DNA of 64,000 bases, taken from NCBI RefSeq assembly GCF_018614585.1, contig NZ_JAGGOI010000023.1, positions 116,873-180,872 of the forward strand, read 5' to 3'. This document shows, in pieces, positions 1-9,119 of the stretch. Numbering within the stretch: position 1 is the first letter of the stretch; the number at the start of each line of letters is the position of its first letter. The stretch is from Streptomyces sp. ISL-1 (GTDB lineage: Bacteria > Actinomycetota > Actinomycetes > Streptomycetales > Streptomycetaceae). A program made the position numbers and the translations under genes. A model generated the notes under the pieces. The model saw nothing but the letters and a program-made list of their open reading frames with translations. It ran no database searches and was not told where the DNA came from.

Positions 1-294
1 GTCGGCGGCACGATCCTCTGGTTCGTCCTCTTCGTCGCGCAGATCCCTTTCTACAGCTGGTTCGAAGACCGCGACCTGATGTGGTGGGTGTGGACATGCC
101 TGGCCGGCGCCGGTCTCGGGCTGATCGGCATCTGGTACGTGCGGGGGCGGGAGGCTGCGATCAAGCGCACGGCGGCCGCCGAGGCGACCCCGGCAGCGGA
201 CGGCGGCGCGGCAGCTGACAGCGGCGCGACAGCGGACAACGGCGGGGCAGCGGGGGACAACGGCGGGGGCGCCGCGACCGACGAAGGCAAGTGA
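1..294 (+). CDS. DUF2530 membrane protein (3' part only)
   Basis: The open frame enters from the left edge, so the start lies outside the window. The visible 97 residues hold a hydrophobic span (about 1-18), a short loop and a second span ending in GIWYVRGR, then an Ala/Gly/Asp-rich tail of degenerate AADNGGA-type repeats. This order matches actinobacterial DUF2530 proteins, which are small two-helix membrane proteins of unknown function. The tail is low-complexity and probably cytoplasmic. Family recalled from sequence pattern only. Confidence 0.8.
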   Translation, partial: VGGTILWFVLFVAQIPFYSWFEDRDLMWWVWTCLAGAGLGLIGIWYVRGREAAIKRTAAAEATPAADGGAAADSGATADNGGAAGDNGGGAATDEGK

Positions 295-399
295 CCCGTA
301 CGGCGCTTGTAGTGCCAGGGGACGATTCGCGTCCGACCGGGGTCTGACTTCGGCGCACTCGGCGGGTGAACCGGTCCTTCCGGCCGTACCGTCGAAACC

Positions 400-2853
400 A
401 TGACGCAGCGGGCGAGGATCGACACGAACGGCCCGGAGCCGCGCCGACCCCTCATCGACGCGGGAGCCGAGCTCGACCCCGTACACCCGATGAAGCTCCC
501 CCTGTCAGCGATCGCGCCGCGCGGGCTGACGACGGCGGAGGTCGCCGAGCGGGTCGCGCGGGGCGAGGTCAACGACGTACCGGTCCGCTCCTCGCGCTCC
601 ACCGTCGACATCATCCGCGCCAATGTGTTCACCCGCTTCAACGCCATCATCGGCGTGCTGTGGGTGATCATGCTCTTCGTCGCGCCCATCCAGGACAGCC
701 TCTTCGGCTTTGTGATCATCGCCAACACCGGCATCGGCATCATCCAGGAGCTGCGCGCCAAGAAGACGCTGGACGGGCTCGCGCTCATCGGCGAGGCCAG
801 ACCGACGGTGCGACGCGACGGCATGGCCGCGGAAATCTCCACCTCCGAGATCGTCCTCGGCGATCTCGTCGAACTCGGGCCCGGCGACAAGGTCGTCGTG
901 GACGGCAAGGTGGCGGAGGCGGACAGCCTGGAGATCGACGAGTCGCTGCTGACGGGTGAGGCCGACCCGGTCGTCAAGCAGCCGGGCGACCAGGTGATGT
1001 CGGGGAGCTTCGTGGTCGCGGGCAGCGGGGCGTTCAAGGCGACGAAGGTGGGGCGCGAGGCATACGCGGCTCAGCTCGCGGAGGAGGCGTCCCGGTTCAC
1101 GCTCGTCCACTCCGAACTGCGCAGCGGCATCTCGACGATCCTCAAGTACGTGACCTGGATGATGATCCCGACCTCGATCGGGCTCATCATCAGCCAGCTG
1201 GTCGTCAAGAACACCAACTTCAAGGACTCGGTGGCCAGGACCGTCGGCGGCATCGTGCCGATGATCCCCGAGGGGCTTGTGCTGCTGACCTCGGTCGCCT
1301 TCGCGATCGGCGTCATCCGGCTCGGCCGCAAGCAGTGCCTGGTGCAGGAACTGCCCGCGATCGAGGGGCTCGCGCGGGTGGACGTCGTCTGCCTCGACAA
1401 GACGGGCACGCTGACGGAAGCGGGCATGGACGTCGCCGAGCTGCGGCAGCTGAGCGGCTCGGACGAGACGTACATCCACAAAGTCCTGGGGGCGCTCGGC
1501 GAGTCCGACCCCCGGCCCAACGCGTCCCTCCAGGCGATCATCGACGCGTATCCCGACAGCAAGGACTGGCGCTGCACGGAGTCGATGCCCTTCTCCTCGG
1601 CGCGCAAGTACAGCGGTGCGAGCTTCAGCGAGGGCAACGGCGAGAGCTCCACGTGGCTGCTGGGCGCGCCCGATGTGCTGCTGCCGACGGGTGATCCGGC
1701 GCTGGCCGAGATCGACCAGCTCAACGAGCAGGGCCTACGGGTGCTGCTGCTCGCCCGGGCCGCGGGCGAGCTGGACGCGCCGGCCGTCACGGCTGGGGCC
1801 GAGCCGACCGCGCTGGTGGTGCTGGAGCAGCGGCTGCGGCCCGACGCCTCCGACACGCTGCGTTACTTCGACGACCAGAACGTCGCGGCGAAGGTCATCT
1901 CGGGCGACAACGCGGTGTCGGTGAGCGCGGTGGCCGGAAAGCTGGGTCTGGCCGGCGCGCGGAACACCGTGGACGCGCGCCGACTCCCCACGGAGCGGGC
2001 AGGGATGGCCACTGCCCTGGACGCCAACTCGGTCTTCGGCCGGGTCACCCCGCAGCAGAAGCGCGACATGGTGGGCGCGCTGCAGTCCCACGGCCACACC
2101 GTCGCGATGACGGGCGACGGCGTCAACGACGTCCTGGCACTGAAGGACGCGGACATCGGCGTCTCGATGGGCTCCGGCTCGGAGGCGACGCGCGCGGTGG
2201 CCCAGATCGTGCTGCTCAACAACAGCTTCGCCACGCTGCCTTCGGTGGTGGCGGAGGGGCGCCGGGTCATCGGCAACATCACCCGGGTCGCCACGCTCTT
2301 TTTGACCAAGACGGTGTACTCCGTGCTGCTGGCGATCCTGGTTGTGTGCAGCCAGGTCGAATACCCCTTCCTGCCAAGGCACTTGACGCTGTTGTCGACG
2401 CTGACCATCGGCGTACCGGCGTTCTTCCTGGCGCTGGCCCCGAACAAGGAGCGCGCGAAGCCGCACTTCGTACGCAGGGTGATGCGGTACGCGATCCCCG
2501 CGGGCGTGATCGCGGCGGCGGCCACCTTCGCCACGTATCTGCTGGCCCGCTCGCACTACAGCGGCCCGGGCGCACTGGACGCGGAGACGAGCGCGGCGAC
2601 GCTGACGCTGTTCCTGGTCTCGATGTGGGTCCTGGCGATCATCGCCCGCCCGTACACGTGGTGGCGGGTGTGCCTGGTGGCGGCGATGGGGGCCTGCTTC
2701 CTGATCGTGCTGATGGTGCCGTGGCTGCAGCACTTCTTCGCGCTGAAGCTGGTGGGGACGACGATGCCGTGGGGCGCGGTGGGGATCGCGGCGACGGGGG
2801 CGGTGCTGCTGGAGGTGGCGTGGCGGGTGGTGGACCGGCGGTTCGCCGCGTAG
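400..2853 (+). CDS. ctpE: CtpE-type cation-translocating P-type ATPase
   Basis: A 817-residue P-type ATPase that should pump a cation, probably Ca2+ or another divalent metal, across the cytoplasmic membrane. The TGEAD actuator loop is at 185-189, the M4 motif PEGL at about 291-294, the phosphorylated Asp333 in DKTGTLT, and GDGVND near 572-577. Six C-terminal membrane helices follow residue 600. Overall similarity, including the VFTRFNAI and QELPAIEGLARVDVVC stretches, is to mycobacterial CtpE (about 800 aa), linked to calcium uptake. There is no N-terminal CXXC metal-binding domain, which argues against a copper pump. ATG is the first good start after the upstream gene. A strong hairpin follows. 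Confidence 0.9.
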   Translation: MTQRARIDTNGPEPRRPLIDAGAELDPVHPMKLPLSAIAPRGLTTAEVAERVARGEVNDVPVRSSRSTVDIIRANVFTRFNAIIGVLWVIMLFVAPIQDSLFGFVIIANTGIGIIQELRAKKTLDGLALIGEARPTVRRDGMAAEISTSEIVLGDLVELGPGDKVVVDGKVAEADSLEIDESLLTGEADPVVKQPGDQVMSGSFVVAGSGAFKATKVGREAYAAQLAEEASRFTLVHSELRSGISTILKYVTWMMIPTSIGLIISQLVVKNTNFKDSVARTVGGIVPMIPEGLVLLTSVAFAIGVIRLGRKQCLVQELPAIEGLARVDVVCLDKTGTLTEAGMDVAELRQLSGSDETYIHKVLGALGESDPRPNASLQAIIDAYPDSKDWRCTESMPFSSARKYSGASFSEGNGESSTWLLGAPDVLLPTGDPALAEIDQLNEQGLRVLLLARAAGELDAPAVTAGAEPTALVVLEQRLRPDASDTLRYFDDQNVAAKVISGDNAVSVSAVAGKLGLAGARNTVDARRLPTERAGMATALDANSVFGRVTPQQKRDMVGALQSHGHTVAMTGDGVNDVLALKDADIGVSMGSGSEATRAVAQIVLLNNSFATLPSVVAEGRRVIGNITRVATLFLTKTVYSVLLAILVVCSQVEYPFLPRHLTLLSTLTIGVPAFFLALAPNKERAKPHFVRRVMRYAIPAGVIAAAATFATYLLARSHYSGPGALDAETSAATLTLFLVSMWVLAIIARPYTWWRVCLVAAMGACFLIVLMVPWLQHFFALKLVGTTMPWGAVGIAATGAVLLEVAWRVVDRRFAA

Positions 2854-2906
2854 GAGGGCTCTTGCCAGCAGTGCAGCACCTCCTCGGCGGCATGCGCCGA
2901 GATACG

Positions 2907-2944
2907 GGAAAGGGCCCGCACCGGTATCGTTGCGGGCCCTTTCC
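2907..2944. terminator. bidirectional terminator hairpin
   Basis: Perfect 14-bp inverted repeat (GGAAAGGGCCCGCA and its complement) with a 10-nt loop, lying between the convergent ATPase and YcxB-like genes. No U-tract is needed in this GC-rich host, so it can serve both strands. Confidence 0.85.
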
Positions 2945-2965
2945 TTCAGGGCGGATTCCCTCGGG

Positions 2966-3498
2966 TCAGATCCGGGTGGCGTTCCGGTCGAGGACGGCCC
3001 GCAACCGGTCGGCGTCGGCCGGTTCCGCGGCGCCGCGCTTGGGGAGGACGACCAGGCCGACGCCGTACTTGTCGGGCGTCAGCAGGACGAACAGTTCGTC
3101 CGTCTCCGCGTACCGGGTGAGCATCGGCCACCGGTACGTCGTCTCGCTGTCACGCGAGGTCACCCGCACCCCGCCGTCGTCCACGAGGCCTGGAACTTCC
3201 CCTGCGGGGCGAGCATCCGGTGCACCTGCCGCCCCTGGAGGGTGGGAATCAGCCCGTACAGACCGACGAGCACGGCCAGCGCCGCGAGGCAGACCACCGT
3301 CGACCTGAGACTGGGCTCCCCCGGCGCCGCGAAGTTCAGCACAAGAGCGCCCAGCACAACGACCGCGCCGGCCAGGAGCACCCCGTTCTGCAGCCGCCCG
3401 GCCGGAGTGGCCCGCATCCGCGCGCGGAGCGCCCCCACCGAGTCCGCGGTCGTCGGCAGGTAGGCCAACTCCACTGCGCTCGTTTCCTGCACGCCCAC
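2966..3498 (-). pseudogene. YcxB-like membrane protein, frameshifted
   Basis: Two overlapping frames together make a typical streptomycete YcxB-like protein of about 177 residues. The N-terminal frame (from ATG at 3498) gives MGVQETSAVELAYLPTTADS and two membrane helices, and runs to GKFQA at about 3187. The C-terminal frame continues VDDGGVRVTSRD and ends LDRNATRI at 2966. One base is missing near 3184-3186 (a TCC-GTG junction reads TCGTGG). Restoring it gives an intact protein. The function of YcxB is unknown. The lesion may be real or an assembly error, because the rest of the reading frame shows no decay. Confidence 0.75.
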
Positions 3499-3571
3499 TC
3501 CCCAGGTTGTCCGCTGTCGAGCCGCGATCGTAGCGGCGCCCTCCGACAGCCGGGCACCCAGGCACCCGGGG

Positions 3572-3648
3572 GCTACGGCGTCGCGTCGAACCAGCGGTCC
3601 CGCGCCAGTTCCTCCGTGCGGGACGGGTCCTCCAGCAGCGCCGCCTCA
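3572..3648 (-). repeat. duplicated 3' end of the sacsin-like gene (left repeat of island)
   Basis: Read on the minus strand this encodes ALLEDPSRTEELARDRWFD and then ATP-stop. It matches the C-terminus of the large ATPase gene ending at 15266 (ALLEDPSRTEELATARWFD, then ETR-stop). The two copies are in the same orientation and share an exact 32-base run (3604-3635 and 15297-15328) with scattered differences outside it. The copy abuts the stop codon of the HelD-like gene. It looks like an attL-type remnant left when DNA integrated at the 3' end of that gene. Confidence 0.8.
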
Positions 3649-6600
3649 GGAAACATGCGCCGCCAGATCGACGCGGGCACCGAGCCCGGTCTCTTTCTCG
3701 TCACCGTCCCAGCCATCCAGCGTCCGCCACAGGACGTGTACACCGAACACCGCTCGCACGGTCTCCGCTGCCCACTCCTCAGCGGGCGACTCGGAGAGCA
3801 CCAGGTACAGGCGGTCGGCGGACCGCGGCAGAGTGTGGTTCACCTCCAGCAAACGTGCTGCTCCGGCACGGAGGTCCGCGTACGTCGAACATCCGGAGCC
3901 GAGGACTTCATAGAGGAAGTGACCGTCCTGGCCTACCCGGCTGACGTCGACGACGGACGAATCGGACGGCCGCAGTCCCGCCCTCAGCAGGGCCGCCTTC
4001 AACTCGTACCGCACTGCTTCATGCGTGTTGCACTTCCGGTCGGACTCCGCTGCGACCGCCAGCTCGTGCTGAAGGGCCTGGCTCGCAATCGGACGTGGGC
4101 CGGCTGCCACTTCGTCGTCCTGCAAGGTGTCGGTGTGGTTCAACTCGTGCTCCTCCTGGGGTTCTTCGTTCGGTGAGCTGCCGTGTTCGGGCCGGTTGCC
4201 GTGTTCGGGCCGGTTGTCGAGTTCGGGTTCAGGCGCGGTGCCGGGGCGGCGCCGCAGGTTTTCGCGGGCTTCGGACAAAGGATCCGCCCAGCCGCTTCGC
4301 GCGAAATCGGTCAGGAGTGTCGTCCTCAGAACGGGATCCTCCGAAGAGACCGCGTCGCGTGTCCGCTGAGCAAGGTCCCGCAGGGCACCCAATCGGACCG
4401 CGTCAGGGGATCCGAGCAGCCGCCAGACACTCAGCCAGTCGGCCTGGTCCCGGCGCAGGCAGCGGTTCGCCATACCCTTCAGCTCCGACAGCCGAGCTGT
4501 GGCATCGGCCGGGACCGTGTCCCCGCGAGCCATGTCGCCCAGAACATCGAGCGCCGCCTCGTAGCGCGCTGCCATGCCGGCCGAGATGGGCTTGCGGCCG
4601 AAGTCGCTGGTCGAGACCATGCTTACCCGTGCTTCGTTACGGATCACCCAACCGTCCAGCTCGGATCCGACGGCGGGAGCCGGGGAGCCGTGGCGAAGGA
4701 CGAGGAGGAGGGTGCGCTCCGTGTCGGGAAAGAGGGCCTGGACCCTCCAGTGGGAGCCGGGGCCGGGGCCGAGTACCCGGACCCGGACGCTGTCGCCGAC
4801 CGCCAGGTCGCCCGCGCCGGATGTGCCGCCGCTTCCCGTCCCGGGGGATTCACCGGCCACCTCGGGAACGGACGGGGCGTCAACCGCATCATCGCTGCCT
4901 GAGATGAGGGCCTTCGGCAGCGGTGACGTGTGAAGGACGGTCAGGCTCTGCGTGCTGCGGGTCAGGGCCACGTACAGCTGGCGCAGACCGGCGGGTCCGC
5001 GGTCGGCGATGGCGGTCGGGTCCAGAACCAGAACGTGGTCGAACTCCATGCCTTTGGCCTGGGTCGTGGCCAGTACGGACACGTTCTGACGCCTCTCCGG
5101 CGTCATGCCGTCCGCCTGGTCGACCCCCCGGCGGACCTCTTCCCGCCAGTGGGAGTCGTCGGGCACGATGACGGCGACCGACCTCGGGGAGCGGCCGTCG
5201 TGGGTACCGACGAGGCGGGTCGCGCGGGTCACGGTGTCGTCCAGCAGCTCCCACGGCGTCGTCGGAACCTGCCGTACCGCTTCCCCGTCGGCCCGGCGCA
5301 CAGCGACCGGGTACGGAAGCGAAGGGGCAACCGCCCGGGCCAGGGGAGCCACGAACTCCATGATCTGAGCGGGTACTCGGTAACTGGTGTTCAGCTCCGC
5401 CACACGCCAGTCGCCCTCGCCGGAAAGGAGCCCGCCCAACCGGTCCCAGTCAGCGTACGTGTGTGGACCGGTGGCCTGCGCCAAATCGCCGAGTACGGTC
5501 ATCGAGCCGGTCGGGCAACGCCTCCGCAACGACCTCGCCTGCATCGGTGTCAGGTCCTGAGCCTCATCGACGACGATGTGCCGGTACCGCTGCGGGGTCT
5601 CACCGGCGATGAGGAAGCGCAGCTCCTCCAGACACACCAGATCGTCGAGCGTCCAGGCGTCCTCCGCCGCGCTTTCGGCCTTCGGCCTCTGCAACGCGGC
5701 CTGTTCACTGTCGCCGAGGATCTGCGACGCGCACTCCCGCAGCTTGTCGGGCGAGTTGAGCAGACTCCGCAGAGCTTCCTCGGGACTCAGCGCCGGCCAC
5801 GTCCGGTCGACAAGCGCCGTGACCTGACGGTTGCGCTCGAGATCCCGACGCACCGTCGTATCCCGGCCACGCCGCGGCGCCAGCTCGACCAGTGCGCTCA
5901 GCAGACGGTCGACCACCAGTGTCCGGAAGCGGTCCCGGCGTGCGCGGTAGGCCCCAGTTCCCTCGCGCGCCTCGCGGAGAAGGCCGAGCACCTCCGAACG
6001 AGGCAGGCGCAGCGTTGTGCTGCCGATGGGGACGGTGAAGTCCGCCTCGTCCTTGTCGTGCGCGGGGGCGGTGGTGAGGGCATCCAGCGCTTCCGGTCTG
6101 CACTCGCTCTCGACTCGCCGTCGCAGGACGGTAGCCATCCGGTCGTCGGACTTGACGAGCCGCGCCTTGGGGGAGTCCGTGCCGCGGATGTCTCCCTGCC
6201 AGAGGCGGGAGAGCTGAACCGCGTTGACATTGCGGGTGCCGAGGGTGGGCAGCACCCTCCCCACGTACTCCAGGAAGGTCTGATGCGGTCCCACGACCAA
6301 GATGTCCTGCGCGCGGAAGTGGTCGTTGTTCACCAGCCAGGTCACGCGGTGCAGGCCCACCGCGGACTTTCCGGTGCCCGGACCACCCTGGATCACGAGC
6401 ACGTCCGCGGGTGAGCCGGTGACCAGCGCCATCTGGTCCCGTCGGATCGTCTCGACGATGTCCCGCATCCGTCCGCTGCGGGACCGGTGGAGTTCCCGCA
6501 GCAGGAACTCGTCCACCTGTTGCGGCTTCTTCCTACGCCTGCGAACGATTCCCCGAGGTGACGGCACTCGAGAGGGCGCGGGGTCCTCGGCGGGGGCGGT

Positions 6601-7134
6601 CTCCGGAACGTCGTCGTCGGCGATACTCGGCAGAACCACTGTGTCATCGCAGGTGTCGGGCGCTGCCGCGCCCTGATCACCGGGCACTGAAGCCGGGGCG
6701 ATCTCGTCCAGGTAGTCCTCGACCGTGCGCTGCACGCAGCGTAACTGCCGCCGCAGGAGCACCTCCCCGGGCGCTTCCGGCAGCGCGTTGTACCACTTCC
6801 TGGCCAACGGGTTCGTCCAGAGAACCACCATCTGGTCACGGGTCTCGACGTCGAACACGCTCCGCCGCCCGACATAGAAGGTCTCGGGCTTCATCTCGCC
6901 CGGTTCCTGCACATCCACCCTGCTGACGACCAGGGCCTCCCCATCCAGGCCGCCGTACTCCTCGGCCCTGGCCTCGGCTTCCTTGCGGGCGGCGATGGAG
7001 TCCTTGCCACTGGCCGCCGCAGAGGCGGGCGGATGTTCGGCCATCTCCGCGAGGCGGGCCTCGTAACAGTCGTAGGCTCGGTCCACGGCCTTCTGCTCGC
7101 CGGCGACGACCGCTTCCCGTGATGTCGTGCTCAC
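3646..7134 (-). CDS. HelD-like UvrD-family helicase with C-terminal extension
   Basis: 1,162 residues from a GTG start preceded by GGAGGGG. An N-terminal coiled region leads to the HelD signature FYVGRRSVFD (about 86-95). Walker A GGPGTGKS is at about 250-257, the VDEAQDL box near 522, and the superfamily-1 motif LYVALTRS near 720. HelD proteins bind stalled RNA polymerase and recycle it. Standard HelD ends near residue 750. Here an S1-like beta-rich stretch (about 777-840), a helical region, an acidic linker with a tandem NRPEHG, and a 130-residue domain (about 1020-1150) follow. That last domain contains a YELK helix and a VDVS...FLYEVLGSG core resembling a restriction-endonuclease-like or DUF3883-type fold, which is my inference. 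The stop codon touches the left island repeat. A second, normal-length HelD is at 37659. Confidence 0.8.
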   Translation of the reverse strand: MSTTSREAVVAGEQKAVDRAYDCYEARLAEMAEHPPASAAASGKDSIAARKEAEARAEEYGGLDGEALVVSRVDVQEPGEMKPETFYVGRRSVFDVETRDQMVVLWTNPLARKWYNALPEAPGEVLLRRQLRCVQRTVEDYLDEIAPASVPGDQGAAAPDTCDDTVVLPSIADDDVPETAPAEDPAPSRVPSPRGIVRRRRKKPQQVDEFLLRELHRSRSGRMRDIVETIRRDQMALVTGSPADVLVIQGGPGTGKSAVGLHRVTWLVNNDHFRAQDILVVGPHQTFLEYVGRVLPTLGTRNVNAVQLSRLWQGDIRGTDSPKARLVKSDDRMATVLRRRVESECRPEALDALTTAPAHDKDEADFTVPIGSTTLRLPRSEVLGLLREAREGTGAYRARRDRFRTLVVDRLLSALVELAPRRGRDTTVRRDLERNRQVTALVDRTWPALSPEEALRSLLNSPDKLRECASQILGDSEQAALQRPKAESAAEDAWTLDDLVCLEELRFLIAGETPQRYRHIVVDEAQDLTPMQARSLRRRCPTGSMTVLGDLAQATGPHTYADWDRLGGLLSGEGDWRVAELNTSYRVPAQIMEFVAPLARAVAPSLPYPVAVRRADGEAVRQVPTTPWELLDDTVTRATRLVGTHDGRSPRSVAVIVPDDSHWREEVRRGVDQADGMTPERRQNVSVLATTQAKGMEFDHVLVLDPTAIADRGPAGLRQLYVALTRSTQSLTVLHTSPLPKALISGSDDAVDAPSVPEVAGESPGTGSGGTSGAGDLAVGDSVRVRVLGPGPGSHWRVQALFPDTERTLLLVLRHGSPAPAVGSELDGWVIRNEARVSMVSTSDFGRKPISAGMAARYEAALDVLGDMARGDTVPADATARLSELKGMANRCLRRDQADWLSVWRLLGSPDAVRLGALRDLAQRTRDAVSSEDPVLRTTLLTDFARSGWADPLSEARENLRRRPGTAPEPELDNRPEHGNRPEHGSSPNEEPQEEHELNHTDTLQDDEVAAGPRPIASQALQHELAVAAESDRKCNTHEAVRYELKAALLRAGLRPSDSSVVDVSRVGQDGHFLYEVLGSGCSTYADLRAGAARLLEVNHTLPRSADRLYLVLSESPAEEWAAETVRAVFGVHVLWRTLDGWDGDEKETGLGARVDLAAHVS

Positions 7135-7200
7135 GTGTATCCCCTCCAGACAGCGCACCGGCGCTGCTACGGGCTGGCGCCAGGAACCCCGGTCATAGGA

Positions 7201-7356
7201 TTAGCAGAATTCAGTGGGCAAAGAGTGATCAATTGCCCAATCGGGCGACATGAGCTTTACTTCCGCCTGCCAGAGCTCCAACTGGCTTGCGGTAGGGCCG
7301 ATCTCGTAGTGGCGGTAGCGGCAGCCCAGGCAGCGGAGCTTCGCTCGCGTGGGCAT
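7201..7356 (-). CDS. small hypothetical protein, 51 aa
   Basis: A short ATG frame (MPTRAKLRCLGCRYRHYEIG at its start) with GGGG before the start. It carries a CXXC pair and a terminal Cys and ends DHSLPTEFC. It lies between the ATP-binding gene and the HelD-like gene, same strand, in a 306-base stretch that otherwise holds only the AT-rich presumptive promoter of the HelD-like gene (about 7185-7235). It could be a real zinc-knuckle peptide or a chance frame. No family recognised. Confidence 0.3.
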   Translation of the reverse strand: MPTRAKLRCLGCRYRHYEIGPTASQLELWQAEVKLMSPDWAIDHSLPTEFC

Positions 7357-7440
7357 GGCCCCGATTGCGGACGTCGCAGCGAGCGGCGCGTCGGAGACCG
7401 CAGTTCCCAGTGCGGCGCGGAGGCAAAGGCGGCGCCCCGG

Positions 7441-8103
7441 TCACCGATGACCAGGGCTGTCGGGAGCTGACTTGGACAGAACGAGGTTGAATTCGCCCGA
7501 AGGCCCCCAGGGCTCCGTCGCGACTTCCGCCCAGACGACCTTGCCGATGGGAACACGCGGGGCCACACCCCAGCGGGCGGCCAGCACGTCCACGAGAAGC
7601 AGGCCGCGCCCCGACTCATCGTCGCTGGACGGCACAGGCGCATGGGTGGGGGGCCGGTCCGATGACGCGTCCGACACCTCGATACGGATCAGACGGCGCG
7701 GCACATCCCAGCCCACGCGAAGCTGGAAATCGCGCCCTGGCACTCGCCCGTGGCGTACCGAGTTGGTGGTGAGTTCCGCGACCAACAGCGCGACGGTGCA
7801 GGCGACGTCCGAGGCGGGCGGATGCCCCCACTCCTCCAGACGCCGCACTACGAGCCGCCGGGCGAGCTGCGCGCCTCGGGCTGTCGAGGTGAACTGCGCG
7901 GCGAACTCCTCGGGCGCGGACCCGTTTTTCTCCCCTGGGTCGCACGTTTCCCCGCCGAGCGGCAGTACCGCTGCTTCTTCCGTCTCGCGCTCCGGGCCGT
8001 CGCCCGGCATGGCCATGGTCTTCAGCACGTGCCGTCCATCCCAGTCCGTCGATTTCGCACGACCCACAGCGTGTACGGATCGTGACGTTCCGTACTCAAG
8101 CAT
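7441..8103 (-). CDS. RsbW-like ATP-binding protein (anti-sigma type)
   Basis: 220 residues. A GHKL-type ATPase domain lies at about 75-215, with the N-box VAELTTNSVRHG and the G-box region ESGRGLLLVDVLAARWGV. Such proteins are serine kinases or anti-sigma factors of the RsbW/SpoIIAB class and are very numerous in Streptomyces. The first 70 residues are low-complexity, so translation may begin further in, for example at the Met near 8016. The gene is divergent from an XRE/DUF397 pair. That three-gene set (ATPase, WhiJ-like XRE, small DUF397) recurs in streptomycete developmental loci such as whiJ and abaA, so a regulatory link is likely. Confidence 0.85.
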   Translation of the reverse strand: MLEYGTSRSVHAVGRAKSTDWDGRHVLKTMAMPGDGPERETEEAAVLPLGGETCDPGEKNGSAPEEFAAQFTSTARGAQLARRLVVRRLEEWGHPPASDVACTVALLVAELTTNSVRHGRVPGRDFQLRVGWDVPRRLIRIEVSDASSDRPPTHAPVPSSDDESGRGLLLVDVLAARWGVAPRVPIGKVVWAEVATEPWGPSGEFNLVLSKSAPDSPGHR

Positions 8104-8174
8104 CGACCGGCGCCCCTACGCTCGGAAGGTGACGAGGCCTTACGTCACAAGCTGTAAGGAACGGAAGTGAGCCC

Positions 8175-9119
8175 ATGGCCAAAGGAATTCAGCCCGAGGA
8201 GTCGATGGCCGCGCTCTTCGGCTCACGTGTCCGCAGACTCCGTACGGCCGCCGGGCTGACGCAGGCCGAACTGGGCGCGAAGACGCATGTGGTGAGCACC
8301 CGGATCACGCAGATCGAGCGCTCGTCGGGGGCGAAACCGACGCTGGATCTGGCTCGGGCGCTCGACGCGGCCCTGGCTGCGGACAACCTGCTGGTCGACC
8401 TGTGGCCCTATGTCTACCGGGAGGCATTCCCCGACTGGTCGCGGGCGTTCATGGCGCACTCGGCGAAAGCCGTGTCCATCGGGCAGTACGCGGCGCACGT
8501 AGTGCCGGGCCTGTTGCAGACCGAGGACTACGCGCGGGCCGTCCTGAGCGTCGGCCGCTCGCTCACCGGCGAGGAGCAGTTGGAGGAGCGCGTTGCCGCC
8601 CGGCTCGCGCGACAGGAACGGCTCGGTTCGCCCGACCGCCCGGACCTGTGGGTGGTCCTGGACGAGGCCGTACTGCGTCGTCCGGTCGGCGGGCGGGACA
8701 CCATGCACGGCCAGTTGGCCCGGCTGCTGGAAGCGACTACCGAGCCCCACATCACCGTGCAGGTGCTCCCCTTCGACCAGGGCGAGCACGACGCGTTGGG
8801 TGGCTCCCTGACCGTTCTGACGCAGCCGGATGGCTCCGAGGTCGCCTACACGGAGGGCGCGCACTACGGCCAACTCGTCGAGGATCCAGCCGAGGTCAGG
8901 CGCTTCACGGTGTCCTACGATCGGCTTCGGGCGGCAGCGCTGCCCCCGCTCATGTCGCTCGGCATGATCCGATCCGTGATGGAGGGCAACCACCGTGGCG
9001 CGAATGTCCCGTCCCGATCTGAACGGCGCCGCCTGGCGCAAGAGCAGCTACAGCAATCAGGAGGGGGGCGACTGCGTGGAGGTGGCGGACGGATTCCCCG
9101 GCGTCGTGCACGTCCGTGA
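8175..9119 (+). CDS. XRE regulator with DUF5753 domain (WhiJ/Scr1-like)
   Basis: 314 residues. A Cro/C1-type HTH (about 14-70, with GLTQAELGAKTHV) is followed by a DUF5753 domain (about 90-275) carrying VPGLLQTEDYARAVL and ITVQVLPFDQGEH. DNA-binding regulator of the family paired with DUF397 proteins. The family normally stops just after the IRSVMEGN-type end and overlaps the DUF397 gene by a few bases. Here the frame runs about 40 codons further, overlapping the DUF397 gene by 125 bases with an Arg/Gly-rich tail. The usual stop therefore appears to be lost, and the tail is probably not functional. Confidence 0.88.
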   Translation: MAKGIQPEESMAALFGSRVRRLRTAAGLTQAELGAKTHVVSTRITQIERSSGAKPTLDLARALDAALAADNLLVDLWPYVYREAFPDWSRAFMAHSAKAVSIGQYAAHVVPGLLQTEDYARAVLSVGRSLTGEEQLEERVAARLARQERLGSPDRPDLWVVLDEAVLRRPVGGRDTMHGQLARLLEATTEPHITVQVLPFDQGEHDALGGSLTVLTQPDGSEVAYTEGAHYGQLVEDPAEVRRFTVSYDRLRAAALPPLMSLGMIRSVMEGNHRGANVPSRSERRRLAQEQLQQSGGGRLRGGGGRIPRRRARP

